A stretch of 64,000 nt of DNA from Metaphire vulgaris (Eukaryota > Annelida > Clitellata > Crassiclitellata > Megascolecidae): the NCBI GenBank assembly GCA_018105865.1, contig CM030837.1:9868725-9932724 (forward strand), read 5' to 3'. The notes beneath the pieces were generated by a model. That model did not search any database and was not told where the DNA came from. It saw nothing but the letters and a program-made list of their open reading frames with translations. The translations under genes were made by a program, and so were the position numbers. The stretch's first letter is position 1. Each line of letters begins with the position of its first letter. This document shows, piece after piece, positions 54,291-64,000 of this stretch.

Positions 54291-54527
54291 TATGACACAG
54301 ATGGTGAAAAAGAGATTCTCCTACTACAATAGATTTGCACATGTTCCTCTTTTCTTGTCGCGGACCTTTAGGTCTTGGCGGGCTGTATCCGGCCCGCAGG
54401 CCGTACTTTTGAGACCCTGCACTAAAGTGTGCGGTCTATTCATGAATTCGTCTCTCATACATAGCGTGATAGCTAGTTCACAGCAACAACAACATATCAT
54501 CTCAACCACTGTCATATGCTGTAATAC

Positions 54528-54802
54528 TTTATATATGTTACAGTCAAAGTGTGAAATCAGGCAATGCCTGAAATTTTTAGGCAATGTCGACATATCCCGA
54601 TTCACTCGGTCGACATTGACGGAAATTGTTAGCCATTGTTTAACAATGCCTGAAATTTGCTCAGATTTTCTACACACTTTGCCTAAAATCTTTATCTGTG
54701 ATGGAATAGCAGCAGGTAAATGTCGGCATATGTCGACATTGCCTAAAAATTTCAGGCAATGTCAACATTGCCTGATTTCACACTTTGACTGTAACATATA
54801 TG
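54528..54802. mobile_element. palindromic miniature element, CAGTCAAAGTGTGAAATC ends
   Basis: A perfect inverted repeat of about 36 bp (ATATATGTTACAGTCAAAG onward) bounds a unit full of CAGGCAATGCCTG-like words. A second, inverted and rearranged copy lies at about 55501-55712. No unambiguous target duplication. Confidence 0.8.
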
Positions 54803-54809
54803 TGTGTGT

Positions 54810-55009
54810 GTTATTAATGTTGTAGAATTGTTTTATATTACTACTTGTTCCTTTATTTCATTTGAAGTTAGACAGTTTTTTTGAAGTTACCGGTATTAAT
54901 GTTGTAAAATTGTTTTCTATTACTGCTTGTTCCTTTATTCATTTGAACTTAATAAAGTTTTTGGCAGTTATTAATATTTCAGAACTGTTTTATATTACTG
55001 CTTGCAATG
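54810..55009 (+). repeat. tandem repeat, about 80-bp unit, 2.5 copies
   Basis: TTATTAATGTTGTA(G/A)AATTGTTTT starts units near 54811 and 54892, with a diverged third start near 54968. TATTACT(A/G)CTTG recurs in each. Confidence 0.85.
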
Positions 55010-55014
55010 TTTAA

Positions 55015-55436
55015 GGGGCCATCCATATAGTAGGTATGCAAAAAAGTCATTTTCAACCCCACCTCCCCCTGTTGCACACCGTACATTTTGGTTAAACCCT
55101 CTATGCGTACGTATAAATTAGCAACCCCCGTGCATGGTGAAAATTAATTTTTAGCCATAGCCAAAAAGCATTTGTTTATTATTAAGTTAAAGGTTTTTAA
55201 TATTTAAATAACCGCGGGAACAATAGTCGGGACCCTTTGTTTGACCGTGAGAAAGTAATTTTGTTCAAATCAAATGTTTGTGTGAATATACCAGCCTTCT
55301 ATCTATTTATAGATTTGAATGTGCGTACATACAAATTCAGTCGTGGCTCCCCTCCCTCCCGTACACTTCCGTACACAAAATCACCTAAATCTCAACCCCC
55401 TCCCTCACTGTGCGTACATACTATATGGACGGCCCC
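55015..55436. mobile_element. Harbinger-like miniature element
   Basis: 422 bp with inverted ends GGGGCCATCCATATAGTA / complement with one difference (GGGGCCGTCCATATAGTA), bordered by TAA on both sides (55012-55014, 55437-55439). A 3-bp TWA duplication with G-rich ends fits PIF/Harbinger. Repeated GCGTAC words inside. Confidence 0.75.
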
Positions 55437-55500
55437 TAATTTGCAACTCATTTAATTTTTGTTATGTTACACATTGGTGCATGCATAGCTCCAAATACAG

Positions 55501-55712
55501 TGCTATTCCATCACAGATAAAGATTTAAGGCAAAGTGTGTAGAAAATCTGAGCAAATTTCAGGCATTGTTAAACAATGCCTAACAGTTTCAGTCAATGTT
55601 GACTTTGCCCGAGTGAATCGGGATATGTCGACATTGCCTAAAAAGACATTGCCTAAAAATTTCAGGCAATGTCAACATTGCCTGATTTCACACTTTGACT
55701 GTAACATATACA
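55501..55712. mobile_element. inverted partial copy of palindromic element
   Basis: This is the reverse complement of about 54533-54715 with an extra ACATTGCCTAAAAAG duplication. Together the two copies form an inverted repeat of roughly 190 bp separated by about 790 bp. Confidence 0.85.
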
Positions 55713-56714
55713 CTCCATAGCTGAACAAAAGCCAGTCTAGTCAGTCCTAGAGTTTAGACTTAGACTAAACCAAGACTTAGGTTTATTTTAAATGCATTTA
55801 TACTAGTGGTGATTACAGTATATGACATATTTCCACTTGGAAAAAATCTTCTTACTATCAAAAAGAGAAACAGCTCATTGAGTTTAAAAAGTATATGTAT
55901 ATACACACACAGAACCAAGTAACCATGTTTACAGGAAAATGTGTAGTTCGCTATCAAAAAAGCCACAATTTTTTGCAAATATGGCACATTAAGCTGCAAT
56001 TTCCGCATATATCGGAGTTTAAATAGGAGTATAAAAGGAAAATTACCACACTTTCCCCCAAAATTTTAGGACTTCCTGAGTCCCGCACTTTTCCCTAAAT
56101 ATTCCGCACTAGCATAATAATTGTAGCCGGTGATCGCTGCAAATGCTGACCTGGCTTGCATGAAACATATATTGTAAGTGGCCACTGCAAAAGCTGTCGT
56201 AGCCCGTATAATAGGCTAAATCTGAATTGCTTGAACACTTTGTATCTCAACAACATCTATGCCAATTATGAATTAGGATAATGAACATAGTTAAGGCCAG
56301 GTAAAGTTAAATCGAACATTGTTATTTTGATTATAATATTATAATTTATAAGTGTGAAATGCTTGTTTCAGTAAATTGTCAATTGAAGTCAAGTCATCTT
56401 TAATAGTAACTAGCTGTTAACCTGTCAAAAATGATGGGGGAGAGTGGCTCTCTCTGTCCCAGATTTATTGCAAAAGTTCATATTATTACATATAACAATT
56501 TTTTAAATCTGAAAATGCAAAGTGAATGCGTAGATTATCATTTAAAACTTTTCCTATGCCCTCACTGGGTGGTCTTGCCCCCCCCCACCACCACAGAGGG
56601 CTGCACACCATAATGGAACCTACGACTATGGTTTGGGCCTACGGTTCCAAAGGGGTTTGGTCTCTCACATTTCAATTATAGTTGTCTGCTGTGTGCTAAT
56701 TATAATGTATGGTT
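55713..56714. other. no gene recognised
   Basis: AT-rich, with no domain-bearing frame or paired ends. Frames at 55760-56008 and 56431-56613 show no motif. Confidence 0.55.
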
Positions 56715-56719
56715 AAAAG

Positions 56720-57380
56720 TAACAGCTTAAAGCCATCTAGGCAATGTGCAGAGGCAGCTAATAAGGCCAACAAAATTCTAGGTATAATAAAAAGAACGAT
56801 AGTGAGCAGAGAGAAGGATGTAATAATAAGACTTTACAAGACATTGGTACGTCCACATTTAGAGTATTGTGTTCAAGCATGGTGTCCATTCCTGAAGAAA
56901 GACATAGAGACCTTAGAAAGAGTGCAACACAGAGCAACAAAGACGATCAAGGGATATCATAAACTAACCTATGAGGAAAGGCTAAATCACTGTGGATTGA
57001 CAACCCTAGAAAAAAGAAGAGAAAGAGGGGATTTGATTGAGACATACAAAATACTAACAAACAAAGTGGAAATGCCAAGAGAAAGATTTTTTACAATGAA
57101 GCAGTATGATCGAACCAGAGGACACAGCATGAAACTGTTCATGAAACGGGTTGGGAGACATAAACAGTATTTTTTAGTGCAAGAGCAAGAGTGGTGGACA
57201 GATGGAATGAACTGGGTCTGGATGAGGGGATAGTAACGGCTACAACTGTAAACGAGTTCAAAATAAACCTCAGTAGTTTAGGATATTAGATTGGACAGGA
57301 ACAACAGTGGTTCTCACACAGGGCAGTCCCCACTGAACCACTTTAAACCTTGTTATATTATATTATATTATATTATATTA
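56720..57380 (+). mobile_element. 5'-truncated CR1-like LINE, near-identical to 29-32 kb copy
   Basis: The frame 56709-57233 covers the RT C-terminal region (SLKPSRQCAEAANKANKILG, REKDVIIRLYKTLVRPHLEYC, ERVQHRATKTIKGYHKLTYEE, TMKQYDRTRGHSMKLF) with only scattered differences from 31840-32342, followed by the same 3' UTR and a TTATA tail. The end of the frame shows small insertions (EQEWW, NWVWMRG). High similarity indicates a recent common source. Confidence 0.93.
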
Positions 57381-57708
57381 AGTATTGCATTGCTGTATAA
57401 TATGATAAGCTGATTATCATGATTGAATGTGTTGTGTGAAATTCAAATCAATATAAATATAGAATGTTTTTGCAAAATTTATCCATACTTTGCCACAATG
57501 ATGGATCAGTACCGTTCTGAGAACGTGCACAGCTTTCAAAACACGATACTTAACTCAGACAGGATATGGCAACCAATGTAAAACAACTTCAAGTAATCAC
57601 AAATATGATTACGTCTTGTGACAGCAGTGATTACCGGGTGCTGAAAAAGAGAAATCTGGAGTTTACCAAGTTGCAAAAATGGAAGACCAGCAAAGAGCAA
57701 ATCACAAA

Positions 57709-58026
57709 CAGTGGTGCAGCCAGGTTTTAGCACCAGGGGAGCGGCAAGTATACTAAAAAGGCGCCACCTTTATAATTTTTCAATCCACAACAAAAGGGAC
57801 CGTCTCATTCGAATCAAAAAGTGCCAACACGTCGAATTTTCCCCCGGACATCTAAGAAAGTCTTGATATGCAAAAAAGTTCTCATGGCCGATAAGTTTTT
57901 TGTTGCTTATCCTCTTTAATTTAAATGTTAATTTATTACATTTCCAAAAAGCAAAAGGGTGCAACCTTTCTGAAAATTTCCTCGGGGGAGCAGCCGTCTC
58001 CCCTGCATCAGCTAGCTACACCACTG
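57709..58026. mobile_element. hAT miniature element, CAGTGGTGCAGC ends
   Basis: 318 bp starting CAGTGGTGCAGCCA and ending GCTAGCTACACCACTG, with a 6-of-8 duplication (ATCACAAA at 57701-57708, AGCACAAT at 58027-58034). The minus frame at 57770-57964 has no domain. Confidence 0.75.
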
Positions 58027-58034
58027 AGCACAAT

Positions 58035-58890
58035 AGTTGAGGTTAGGTTAGGTTAGGTTAAAAAGTCAATTTATATAGCGCAAAAACATGAACGAAAAGT
58101 CAAAGGCTAGAGTACTTTACACTAATACGATGTCTCGAAGAAATGAGTTTTAAGTTTCCTTGCGAACGATTCAAGATTGGACTCTCTAGTCACATGGCCG
58201 GGTGATGCATTCCAAAGAATAGGGTTTCCGCACTTGAACGACCTCTCACCGAATTTTGCCGTTCGAGACGGAGGAGGAACGACCAGTCTGACGTCTCGAC
58301 TGGACCTCAGTTGCAGACGCCTGTTGGTAGACGATGGTCTTAGGACCAACGACGCCAGGTAGTCCGGGAAAGCTGGATCGTGCAGGGTGCGGAACGTGAG
58401 GATGTACCTCTTGTAGGCAACACGCTCCGGGATGCGAAGCCAATGTAGCTTCTCTTTCAGAAAAGGGGAGATGTGCTCTCCCCTTCGAACCCTGAAGATC
58501 ATCCGGGCAGAGGTATTAAGAACCATCTGCAGCCGATTGAGCTGGTAGTTGGGCAGGCCCCAGAGAATACTGTTGCAATAATCGACCCGATTGATAATGA
58601 AAGCATGGACTAGGAGAGTCGCAGCCGAGGTTGGTAGGTGATGGCGAATCTCCCTGATCCGCCGCAGCTGATAATAGCAGGACCGGGAGACGTTTCCAAA
58701 ATGAACGTCAAACGTGAGCGATGCGTTGAAGTGGACTCCCAAGAGGCGTACATCGGAGGATGGAAGGACGTGCTCTCCGTCGATCAGGAACAGGGCGCAA
58801 CTGATCAGGTGTCCCTTCCTCGGAGTCGCGAGTCACAATAGTTCTGTCTTGCGAGGATTTAGCGCAAGACGATTCACGTCAGTCCATTTT
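58035..58890 (-). pseudogene. L2-like LINE C-terminus and 3' end (outer LINE)
   Basis: Minus: KKWTDVNRLALNPRKTELL near 58885, then LLGVHFNASLTFDVHFGNV, NRVDYCNSILWGLP, PPSRTAKFGERSFKCGNPILWN and LKTHFFETSY (58742-58122), the complete L2 C-terminal block set. The 3' UTR has GCGCTATATAAATTGAC and ends in AACCT repeats (plus-strand TTAGG repeats at 58038-58060). It continues the RT found at 60800-60900 and 61954-64000, being split by the LINE at 58891-60795. Confidence 0.9.
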
Positions 58891-60795
58891 TTGATTATTA
58901 TTATTATTATTACAACGTACTGATTAATGTGGTAACTCGTCCGAAAAAAACTGCGTGAACACATACAAAAACACAAGAAATCACAAGTAGCTCCTGCGAA
59001 AAAGCCAGGTTTTAAGCTTCTCTTTGAAGGTGTTGAGAGAAGGAGAGAGCTGCACAAATGGAGGCAGACAGTTCCACGCTCTCGACGCGGCCACAGGGAA
59101 CGCACGATCACCGACAGTTCGAAGGCACATCCTTGGAATGACCAGTGAGGTGGAACGGGCGGATCTCAAGCGTTGCCGACCTTCCAAGTTAGCTACTCGT
59201 ACCAGTTCAGTCGCCAGGTATGCAGGGCCGACACCATTCAGGCATCGGTAGGCTAGTAACGCGAGCTTGAAGTGGATTCTTTCTGGCGCTGATAGCCAGT
59301 GCAAATCACGAAGCGATGGAGTTACGTGTTCACCTGGTGGAATATGGCAGATCATACGAGCAGCAGCGTTAAGAACGGACTGAAGACGATTGAGAAGGTA
59401 TTTCCGTATTCCGGCGAGAGTAGCATTGCCATAATCTAATTTGGTCAACACCAGAGTGGAGACCAGTGTTTTGAGTGCAGTGGCTGACACTGAGCGACGA
59501 ATACTTCTAATCAGCCTGAGGGCATTGAAGCATCCAGCCACAGTCTTTGAAACGTGTGTCTTCATTGATACGGTGCTATCCAGAAATATCCCAAGGTTCC
59601 GTACCGACGACACCGGCTGCACATCAATTCCATCGATAAGTATGCAGGTAGACGGTATCAAATGTTTCTGTCTTTCAGCAGCCAACCAAAGGACCTCGGT
59701 CTTAGCAGCATTGAGCTGTAACTGATGCGACTTCAGCCACTTGGACAACTCTGTCAAGCACAGCGTGATTCTCTGCTGGAGCAGTTCGGTTGTCGCAGGG
59801 GAACAGCTCCCGTATACCTGTGTATCATCTGCATAGAGGTGAGCGTACAATCCATACCGCTGAACGATGCTCACTATGTCAGCAATGTAGAGCACGAAAA
59901 GAATAGGTCCCAGGATGGACCCCTGTGGAACCCTGCGCAATACCTGGTTCAGCGGCGTAGCAGAGTTGGCGCAGCATACGTGCTGCGTGCGATTCGATAG
60001 GTAGGAAGCGAACCACTGGAGCACTGAGCCGCCCACTCCGAACGAAGCTTCCATCTTACGCAGCAGCGTGCCATGGTCCACTGTGTCAAAGGCGGCAGTA
60101 AGATCCAGCAGCACGATGACTGCTACATCCCCTCTGTCGAGCGCACGGAGAATGTCAGATGTAACTTTCAACACAGCGGTTTTCAGTAGAGTGGTAGGCG
60201 CGGTATGCAGACTGCAGATCGGGAAGCAGATTGGATGTTGTCAGGTAGCGGATGAGTTGATGAGAAACGAGCCGCTCGAGAAGCTTTGATAAAAGTGTCA
60301 GGTTAGAGAGCCTGTACGACCACATCGGCGGGGTCTGAGTTGGATTTCTTAAGTCTCGAGGTTATGTAGGCTGACTTGAATGTTGTCGGCACGATTCCGG
60401 CGGACATTGAGCGATTGAAGAGTGCAGTGATGAACGGTGCGAGTAGATCGGAGAATTCCTTTAGAAGAACAGTCAGCAGAGGGTCGTTGGCGCATTGTTT
60501 ATCCGGCAGTGCTCGTATGTGCGAGACCACCTCATCGGTAGAAAGAGGCTGGAACGATCCGAAGTAGCACTGTGTGAGTGGTACACTAGGCACAGGAGCA
60601 ATATGATCATCTGTCGCTGCACACAACCCTGCCTCCTCATCACGCAGGTATTCGGCGAAGGCGTCAGCTGTGGGAGTTCCGTGAGCTTGTATTCGACCTC
60701 GGCCAAGTAGAGTGCTCAAGGACCACCAGAGACATCGAGGATCAGTACGCTCTGAGTCGACTTTGCCGTTCCAGAAGGCTTCACGCTTACGCTGA
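58891..60795 (-). mobile_element. 5'-truncated L2/CR1-group LINE nested in outer L2
   Basis: From the right: EAFWNGKVDSERTDPRCLW, STLLGRGRIQ (linker), IRALPDKQCANDPLLTVLLKEF, then frame changes near 60310 and 60180, AVIVLLDLTAAFDTVDHGTLLRK, RRVPQGSILGPILFVLYIADI and LYADDTQVYGSC (catalytic), and a 397-residue frame (60174-58981) through to LKTWLFRRSYL. The (ATT)n tail is at 58894-58911 plus strand. The endonuclease is missing. Same group as the LINE at 38890-42510. Confidence 0.92.
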
Positions 60796-60799
60796 TCCT

Positions 60800-60900
60800 G
60801 GTGACGCAGTCAGAGATGCGAGCATGGAGTCCCTCGGTGTCAGAGGGGAGGCAAAAAGAGTAAATTTGCACATCATCCGCGTAAGCGTGCGCCTCCAAAC
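60800..60900 (-). pseudogene. outer L2 LINE, YADD segment
   Basis: LEAHAYADDVQIYSFCLPSDTEGLHARISDCVTRI: the catalytic RT motif of the outer LINE, stranded between the nested LINE on its left and the hAT-like element on its right. It fits between the segment ending SCGLE (61954 onward) and KWTDVNRLALN (58885). Confidence 0.88.
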
Positions 60901-61945
60901 TAAGGTTGTTAACGGTCAACCGGTCCTAAATCAAGGACCGGTTTTTTTTACCTTGACCGGTTAACCGTAACTTCAATTCCTCGGAATTAGAATACCCCGG
61001 TATTAGCCCGTATTAACATATACCCTTCCCTCCCACTCTTAGTAAACATATTAGCCGGTGTAAGGCCCGCTTTATAGTGGGTAGCGGGGTGGAGGAGTGG
61101 GGCAAAGGTGGCATTTGCCCCGGGCCCTGATTTGCCCCGGGCCTTGACCGGTAGGCCTATAAATGCCGTCAACAGCAAAGGGCTTTGATGCAAGCAGCAC
61201 AAGGCGCCCGCATGTGTAGACTTACTACAGTTGAGTAATTAACCTAATTCATTGTTCCCACGGTTATTAAATAGTTGGCAGCGTCATTGACCTAATTCAT
61301 TGTTCCCACGGTTATTAAATAATTGGCAGTGTTCAAAAGTCAAGACAACAATCAAATTCATTTTTCCCACGGTTATTAAATAGTTGGCAGCGTCATTGAC
61401 CTAATTCATTGTTCCCACGGTTATTAAATAATTGGCAGCGTTCAAGAGTCAAGACAACAACATTTGAATGTTCTATTGTATTTCTTTATTACATAAATTT
61501 TATAAAACATTATAGGCCTATTACAAAGTAACAAAACTATAATTTAACAGTAAAACAAATGCTTTGTGACTATGGATAAAAATTAATTTTTCATCAGGGG
61601 TAGCTAATTTGTACGTACACATAGGGGGGTCCATAAATGAACGGTGTACAACAGGGGGATGGGGCAAAAATATGCATTTTTGCGTACGTACTAGGGGCTA
61701 TGTGGACGAGCCTGAAAGACACTTGAGTTACAGGTAGGCCTATAAATGATGTTCTCTTGATTCCTTGAGCGAGCGTCGGTAACATAAAAGTGCTTTGATG
61801 TAGCCGTGCCGGACGCCAGCATAGGCGCCGGCGGCATCAAAGCGCTTTGATGTTAGCACGACACCAGACTGCCGCTAACGAACGGTTAACCGGTTTTTTT
61901 TAACGGTTAATCGGTCTTTCAAAACCAGCGGTCTTAACAACCTTA
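60901..61945. mobile_element. non-autonomous hAT-like element, TAAGGTTGTTAA ends
   Basis: 1045 bp with inverted ends TAAGGTTGTTAA(C/G) and exact 8-bp duplication CTCCAAAC (60893-60900, 61946-61953), splitting the RT coding sequence just upstream of YADD. Subterminal GGTTAACCGGT words occur on both sides. The middle holds tandem repeats (61245-61447) and a decayed GTCCATAAATGAACG segment. No transposase. Confidence 0.94.
61245..61447 (+). repeat. tandem repeats of ATTCATTGTTCCCACGG units
   Basis: TTCCCACGGTTATTAAATA(G/A)TTGGCAG recurs at about 61255, 61302, 61364 and 61411. Spacings of about 47 and 62 alternate, giving a higher-order unit of about 109 bp present twice. Confidence 0.9.
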
Positions 61946-61953
61946 CTCCAAAC

Positions 61954-64000
61954 CACAGGACCTGACTATGTCGCTAATCTCTGCGACATAAAGAATGAAG
62001 AGCAGAGGTCCTAAAACCGACCCCTGCGGCACTCCGCTGAGGACCCGGCGCGGGGACGACGTTTGTCCTTTCCAGCAGACTGACTGCGTTCTGTCCGTAA
62101 GGTAGTCGCGTAGCCAGGCGAGAACCTTGCCTCCGATACCATAGGAGAGTTCGAGTCGACGAATGATGATATCATGGTCCACGGTATCGAAGGCTGCCGA
62201 AAGATCAAGCAAACAGAGGAGGGCAAGCTGGCCGTTCGCTATGGCGTCTACAATGTCATTATATATTCGCAATACGGCAGTTTCAATCGAATGGCCACGC
62301 CTGTACGCCGACTGATTCCTCGGCATGAGGCCATTAGATGCCAGGTAACGGACCATTTGCAAATTCACAGCCCTCTCGAGCACTTTCGAGAGGAAAGGGA
62401 GATTGGATACTGGACGGTAATTGGACATGACAGCAGGGTCAGAGCCAGGGCGCTTAAGATGCGGATAGACTGCGGCGTGCTTCCAGGTCGAGGAGAATTC
62501 TCCAGTCTTCAGGGAGGTGGAGAAAAGCTTCGCGAGGAATGGGGCCAGTACGTCAAAGGCCTCCTTGAGCAGCCATACCGGAAGTGGATCCGCTGCGCAC
62601 TGCTTGTTGGGCACCGATCGCACAATCGCCACGATGTCCTCCGTCGATAACGCGGAGAACTCGTCGAAAGTAGACCCGGAGTGTGCCGTGCACTCTGCTG
62701 GACCGGCATACGCAGTTCTCTCCCTAATGCCAGTGATTTTGTCGTCAAGGTGTTGGTGGTAATTCTCCGCCGTGAAGCTGGACGGCAGACGGGAGCCGGG
62801 GTCGGCTTTACCGAGAAGCCTGTCGACCTTGCGCCACGTCATCTTGGAGTCAAGTGACACCGACTCCAAGGCATCCTTCCAGTATTTGCGTCCTTTGGAC
62901 CGCACCAGGCGCCTACTGGCTTGGAGAGCCGAACGCCAGGAGTTGAGTGCTTCGGCCTCCGCGGTAGACCCAGTGCGTTTCATTTTGCGGTAGGATCTCT
63001 CGAGACGGCGAGCATTGCGACGGGCTCGCCTGCAATCTTGATCGTAGTAAGGACGATGAGTTCGGACCCGAACAGACATCGTCGACAACGGGGCAAGATC
63101 GTCTAGGATACCTGTTATCACTTTGTGGTAGCGTTCTGCCATCGCCGAAGCAGACAGGGTATCCAAGTCCGACGACCAACAGAGCTTGGACATTTCCAGC
63201 CGCTCGACGAACTGGTCTTTGTTGAAGGACGACCAGCGCCTCCGAGATATGGTCATGTACTCTGAGCTGGGTCGGGCGGCGGTTATTGCCCAATGGACCA
63301 GCTTGTGGTCAGAAAGCCCCACCTCACTGACATCGACATTATGAGATTCGCCATCGCACGGTCCGATGACAAGGTCCAGCAGCCCCCCACAATCGTGGGT
63401 CGAGACACGGACGAATTGCGTCAAATTGAACGCATCAATCAGTTGAACGAACTTTCGACTTGAGGTCTCCGATGGGCGCTCGAGATGAATGTTGAAGTCG
63501 TCAGTAATCCACGTCGGACAGTTGGAGGCAGCTAGGACTTCAAGTAGGGTCGAGAGTTCGGAGAAGAAGTGGTCGGTAACGTGCTGAGAACCGGGACGGT
63601 AGACAGCCGCCATAATCAGTGGCGTAGCGCGACTTTTGGGGGCCCGGGGAGCATCTTTGCCATGGTGGCCCCAGAGTTTCGAGCTGACGAGCAAAAAAAA
63701 AACGTTATCGCCTCCTTTTTATCCTGACGAGCAAAAAAAAACGTTATCGCCTCCTTTTTTATTCTGACGAGCAAAAAAAAAAGGTCGTCAACACATCATT
63801 TCTAGGGTTAGGGTTAAGTTAGGGTTAACCCTAACCTAACCTTAGCTTAGACCCCTCTTCGGGGGCCCCCCCGCCCGGGGCCCGGGGGGCTGTCAAGAAA
63901 GTGCCCCTCGCCCCCGACCCCCACGTTACGCCACTGGCCATAATGAACGGTGAGTGCCCACCGCTCACTCGACAACACAATAGTTCAAACGAGGTAGGTG
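61954..64000 (-). pseudogene. outer L2 LINE endonuclease and RT N-terminal part
   Basis: Near-continuous minus frame (63617-61954): endonuclease C-terminal blocks IMAAVYRPGS, NIHLERPSETSSRKFVQLI, GGLLDLVIG and VGLSDHKLVHW; linker with YYDQDCRRARRNARRLERSYR and LVRSKGRKYWKDAL; RT start NKQCAADPLPVWLLKE, YRPVSNLPFLSKVLERAVN, QSAYRRGHSIETAVL, LLDLSAAFDTVDH and GVPQGSVLGPLLF. The usual GDFN is TDDFN here. Upstream, beyond the hAT element at 63618-63936, FELLCCRVSGGHSPF continues the endonuclease to the window end, which cuts the element. Confidence 0.93.
63618..63936. mobile_element. hAT miniature element, CAGTGGCGTAGCG ends
   Basis: 319 bp starting CAGTGGCGTAGCG and ending GTTACGCCACTG, with exact 8-bp duplication GCCATAAT (63610-63617, 63937-63944). 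Inside are three tandem units of CTGACGAGCAAAAAAAA (63684, 63724, 63764) and a TTAGGGTTA stretch at about 63805-63840. It interrupts the endonuclease frame. Confidence 0.94.

Larger units (their letters stand above)
50538..54419 (-). mobile_element. Charlie-like hAT transposon, decayed
   Basis: The left end CAGGGGTCTCCAAAG and right end CTTTTGAGACCCTG are inverted. Flanks TGCTAAAC / CACTAAAG agree at five of eight positions, a possible old 8-bp duplication. Just inside each end GCGGGCC and GGCCCGC words occur. The transposase relic lies at 53480-54290. Later insertions (a TIR element at 50747-51673 and a piggyBac-like element at 51809-53354) enlarge it to 3.9 kb. Confidence 0.8.

Noticed and set aside
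54292..54825. 177-residue plus-strand frame
   Set aside because: Crosses the end of the Charlie-like hAT and the palindromic miniature element; no domain.

Overview
The window looks like eukaryotic, almost certainly animal, genomic DNA, and it is a retrotransposon and DNA-transposon graveyard rather than a gene-rich region. Protein-coding capacity is nearly all non-LTR retrotransposon endonuclease and reverse transcriptase (L2/CR1-group and related LINEs), one Ty3/Gypsy-type LTR element, and hAT transposase relics. The mix of L2/CR1 LINEs, Mag-like Gypsy, many short hAT elements with 8-bp target duplications, a 5S-derived SINE-like unit and TTAGGG-like repeats suggests a marine invertebrate, perhaps a deuterostome. 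That is inference; nothing here fixes the species.

Layout. 0-5.9 kb: minus- and plus-strand L2-like LINE relics broken by short hAT elements. 7.25-8.18 kb: hAT-like element with TACCCG arrays. 8.3-10.35 kb: L2 relic split by a second LINE with a 9-bp duplication. 10.7-12.4 kb: hAT miniature elements and a hAT transposase C-terminus. 13.06-14.89 kb: 5'-truncated L2 with a long open RT frame, flanked by inverted hAT fragments. 15.5-17.6 kb: unexplained unit with a GA tract, TATA motif, splice-donor-like site and an array of eight related hairpins whose outer stems covary. 18.9-19.8 kb: palindrome-rich hAT-like element. 20.45-25.54 kb: complete but decayed Ty3/Gypsy element (minus strand, 232-bp LTRs, CAACT duplication). 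27.5-28.9 kb: hAT element holding a LINE fragment that holds another hAT element. 29.4-32.5 kb: nearly full CR1-like LINE, with a 5'-truncated sister at 56.7 kb. 32.7-36.7 kb: L2 relics interrupted by hAT elements, one carrying a 5S rRNA-derived repeat. 38.2-45.2 kb: minus-strand LINE split by a plus-strand LINE. 46.9-48.06 kb: the only convincing host gene, a short SIN3-like protein with two PAH domains. 50.5-54.4 kb: Charlie-like hAT holding a piggyBac-like element that holds a hAT miniature element. 54.5-55.7 kb: palindromic and Harbinger-like miniature elements. 57.7-64 kb: L2 LINE (minus) split by another LINE and two hAT elements.

The elements do not work together as a pathway. Their value is as a nested insertion record: exact target duplications let the order of insertions be read directly. 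The items most worth following up are the covarying hairpin array (16.65-17.15 kb), the PAH-only SIN3-like gene, the 5S-derived repeat, and a short A-rich motif shared by otherwise different miniature elements. All coordinates of relic boundaries are approximate unless a target duplication is given.
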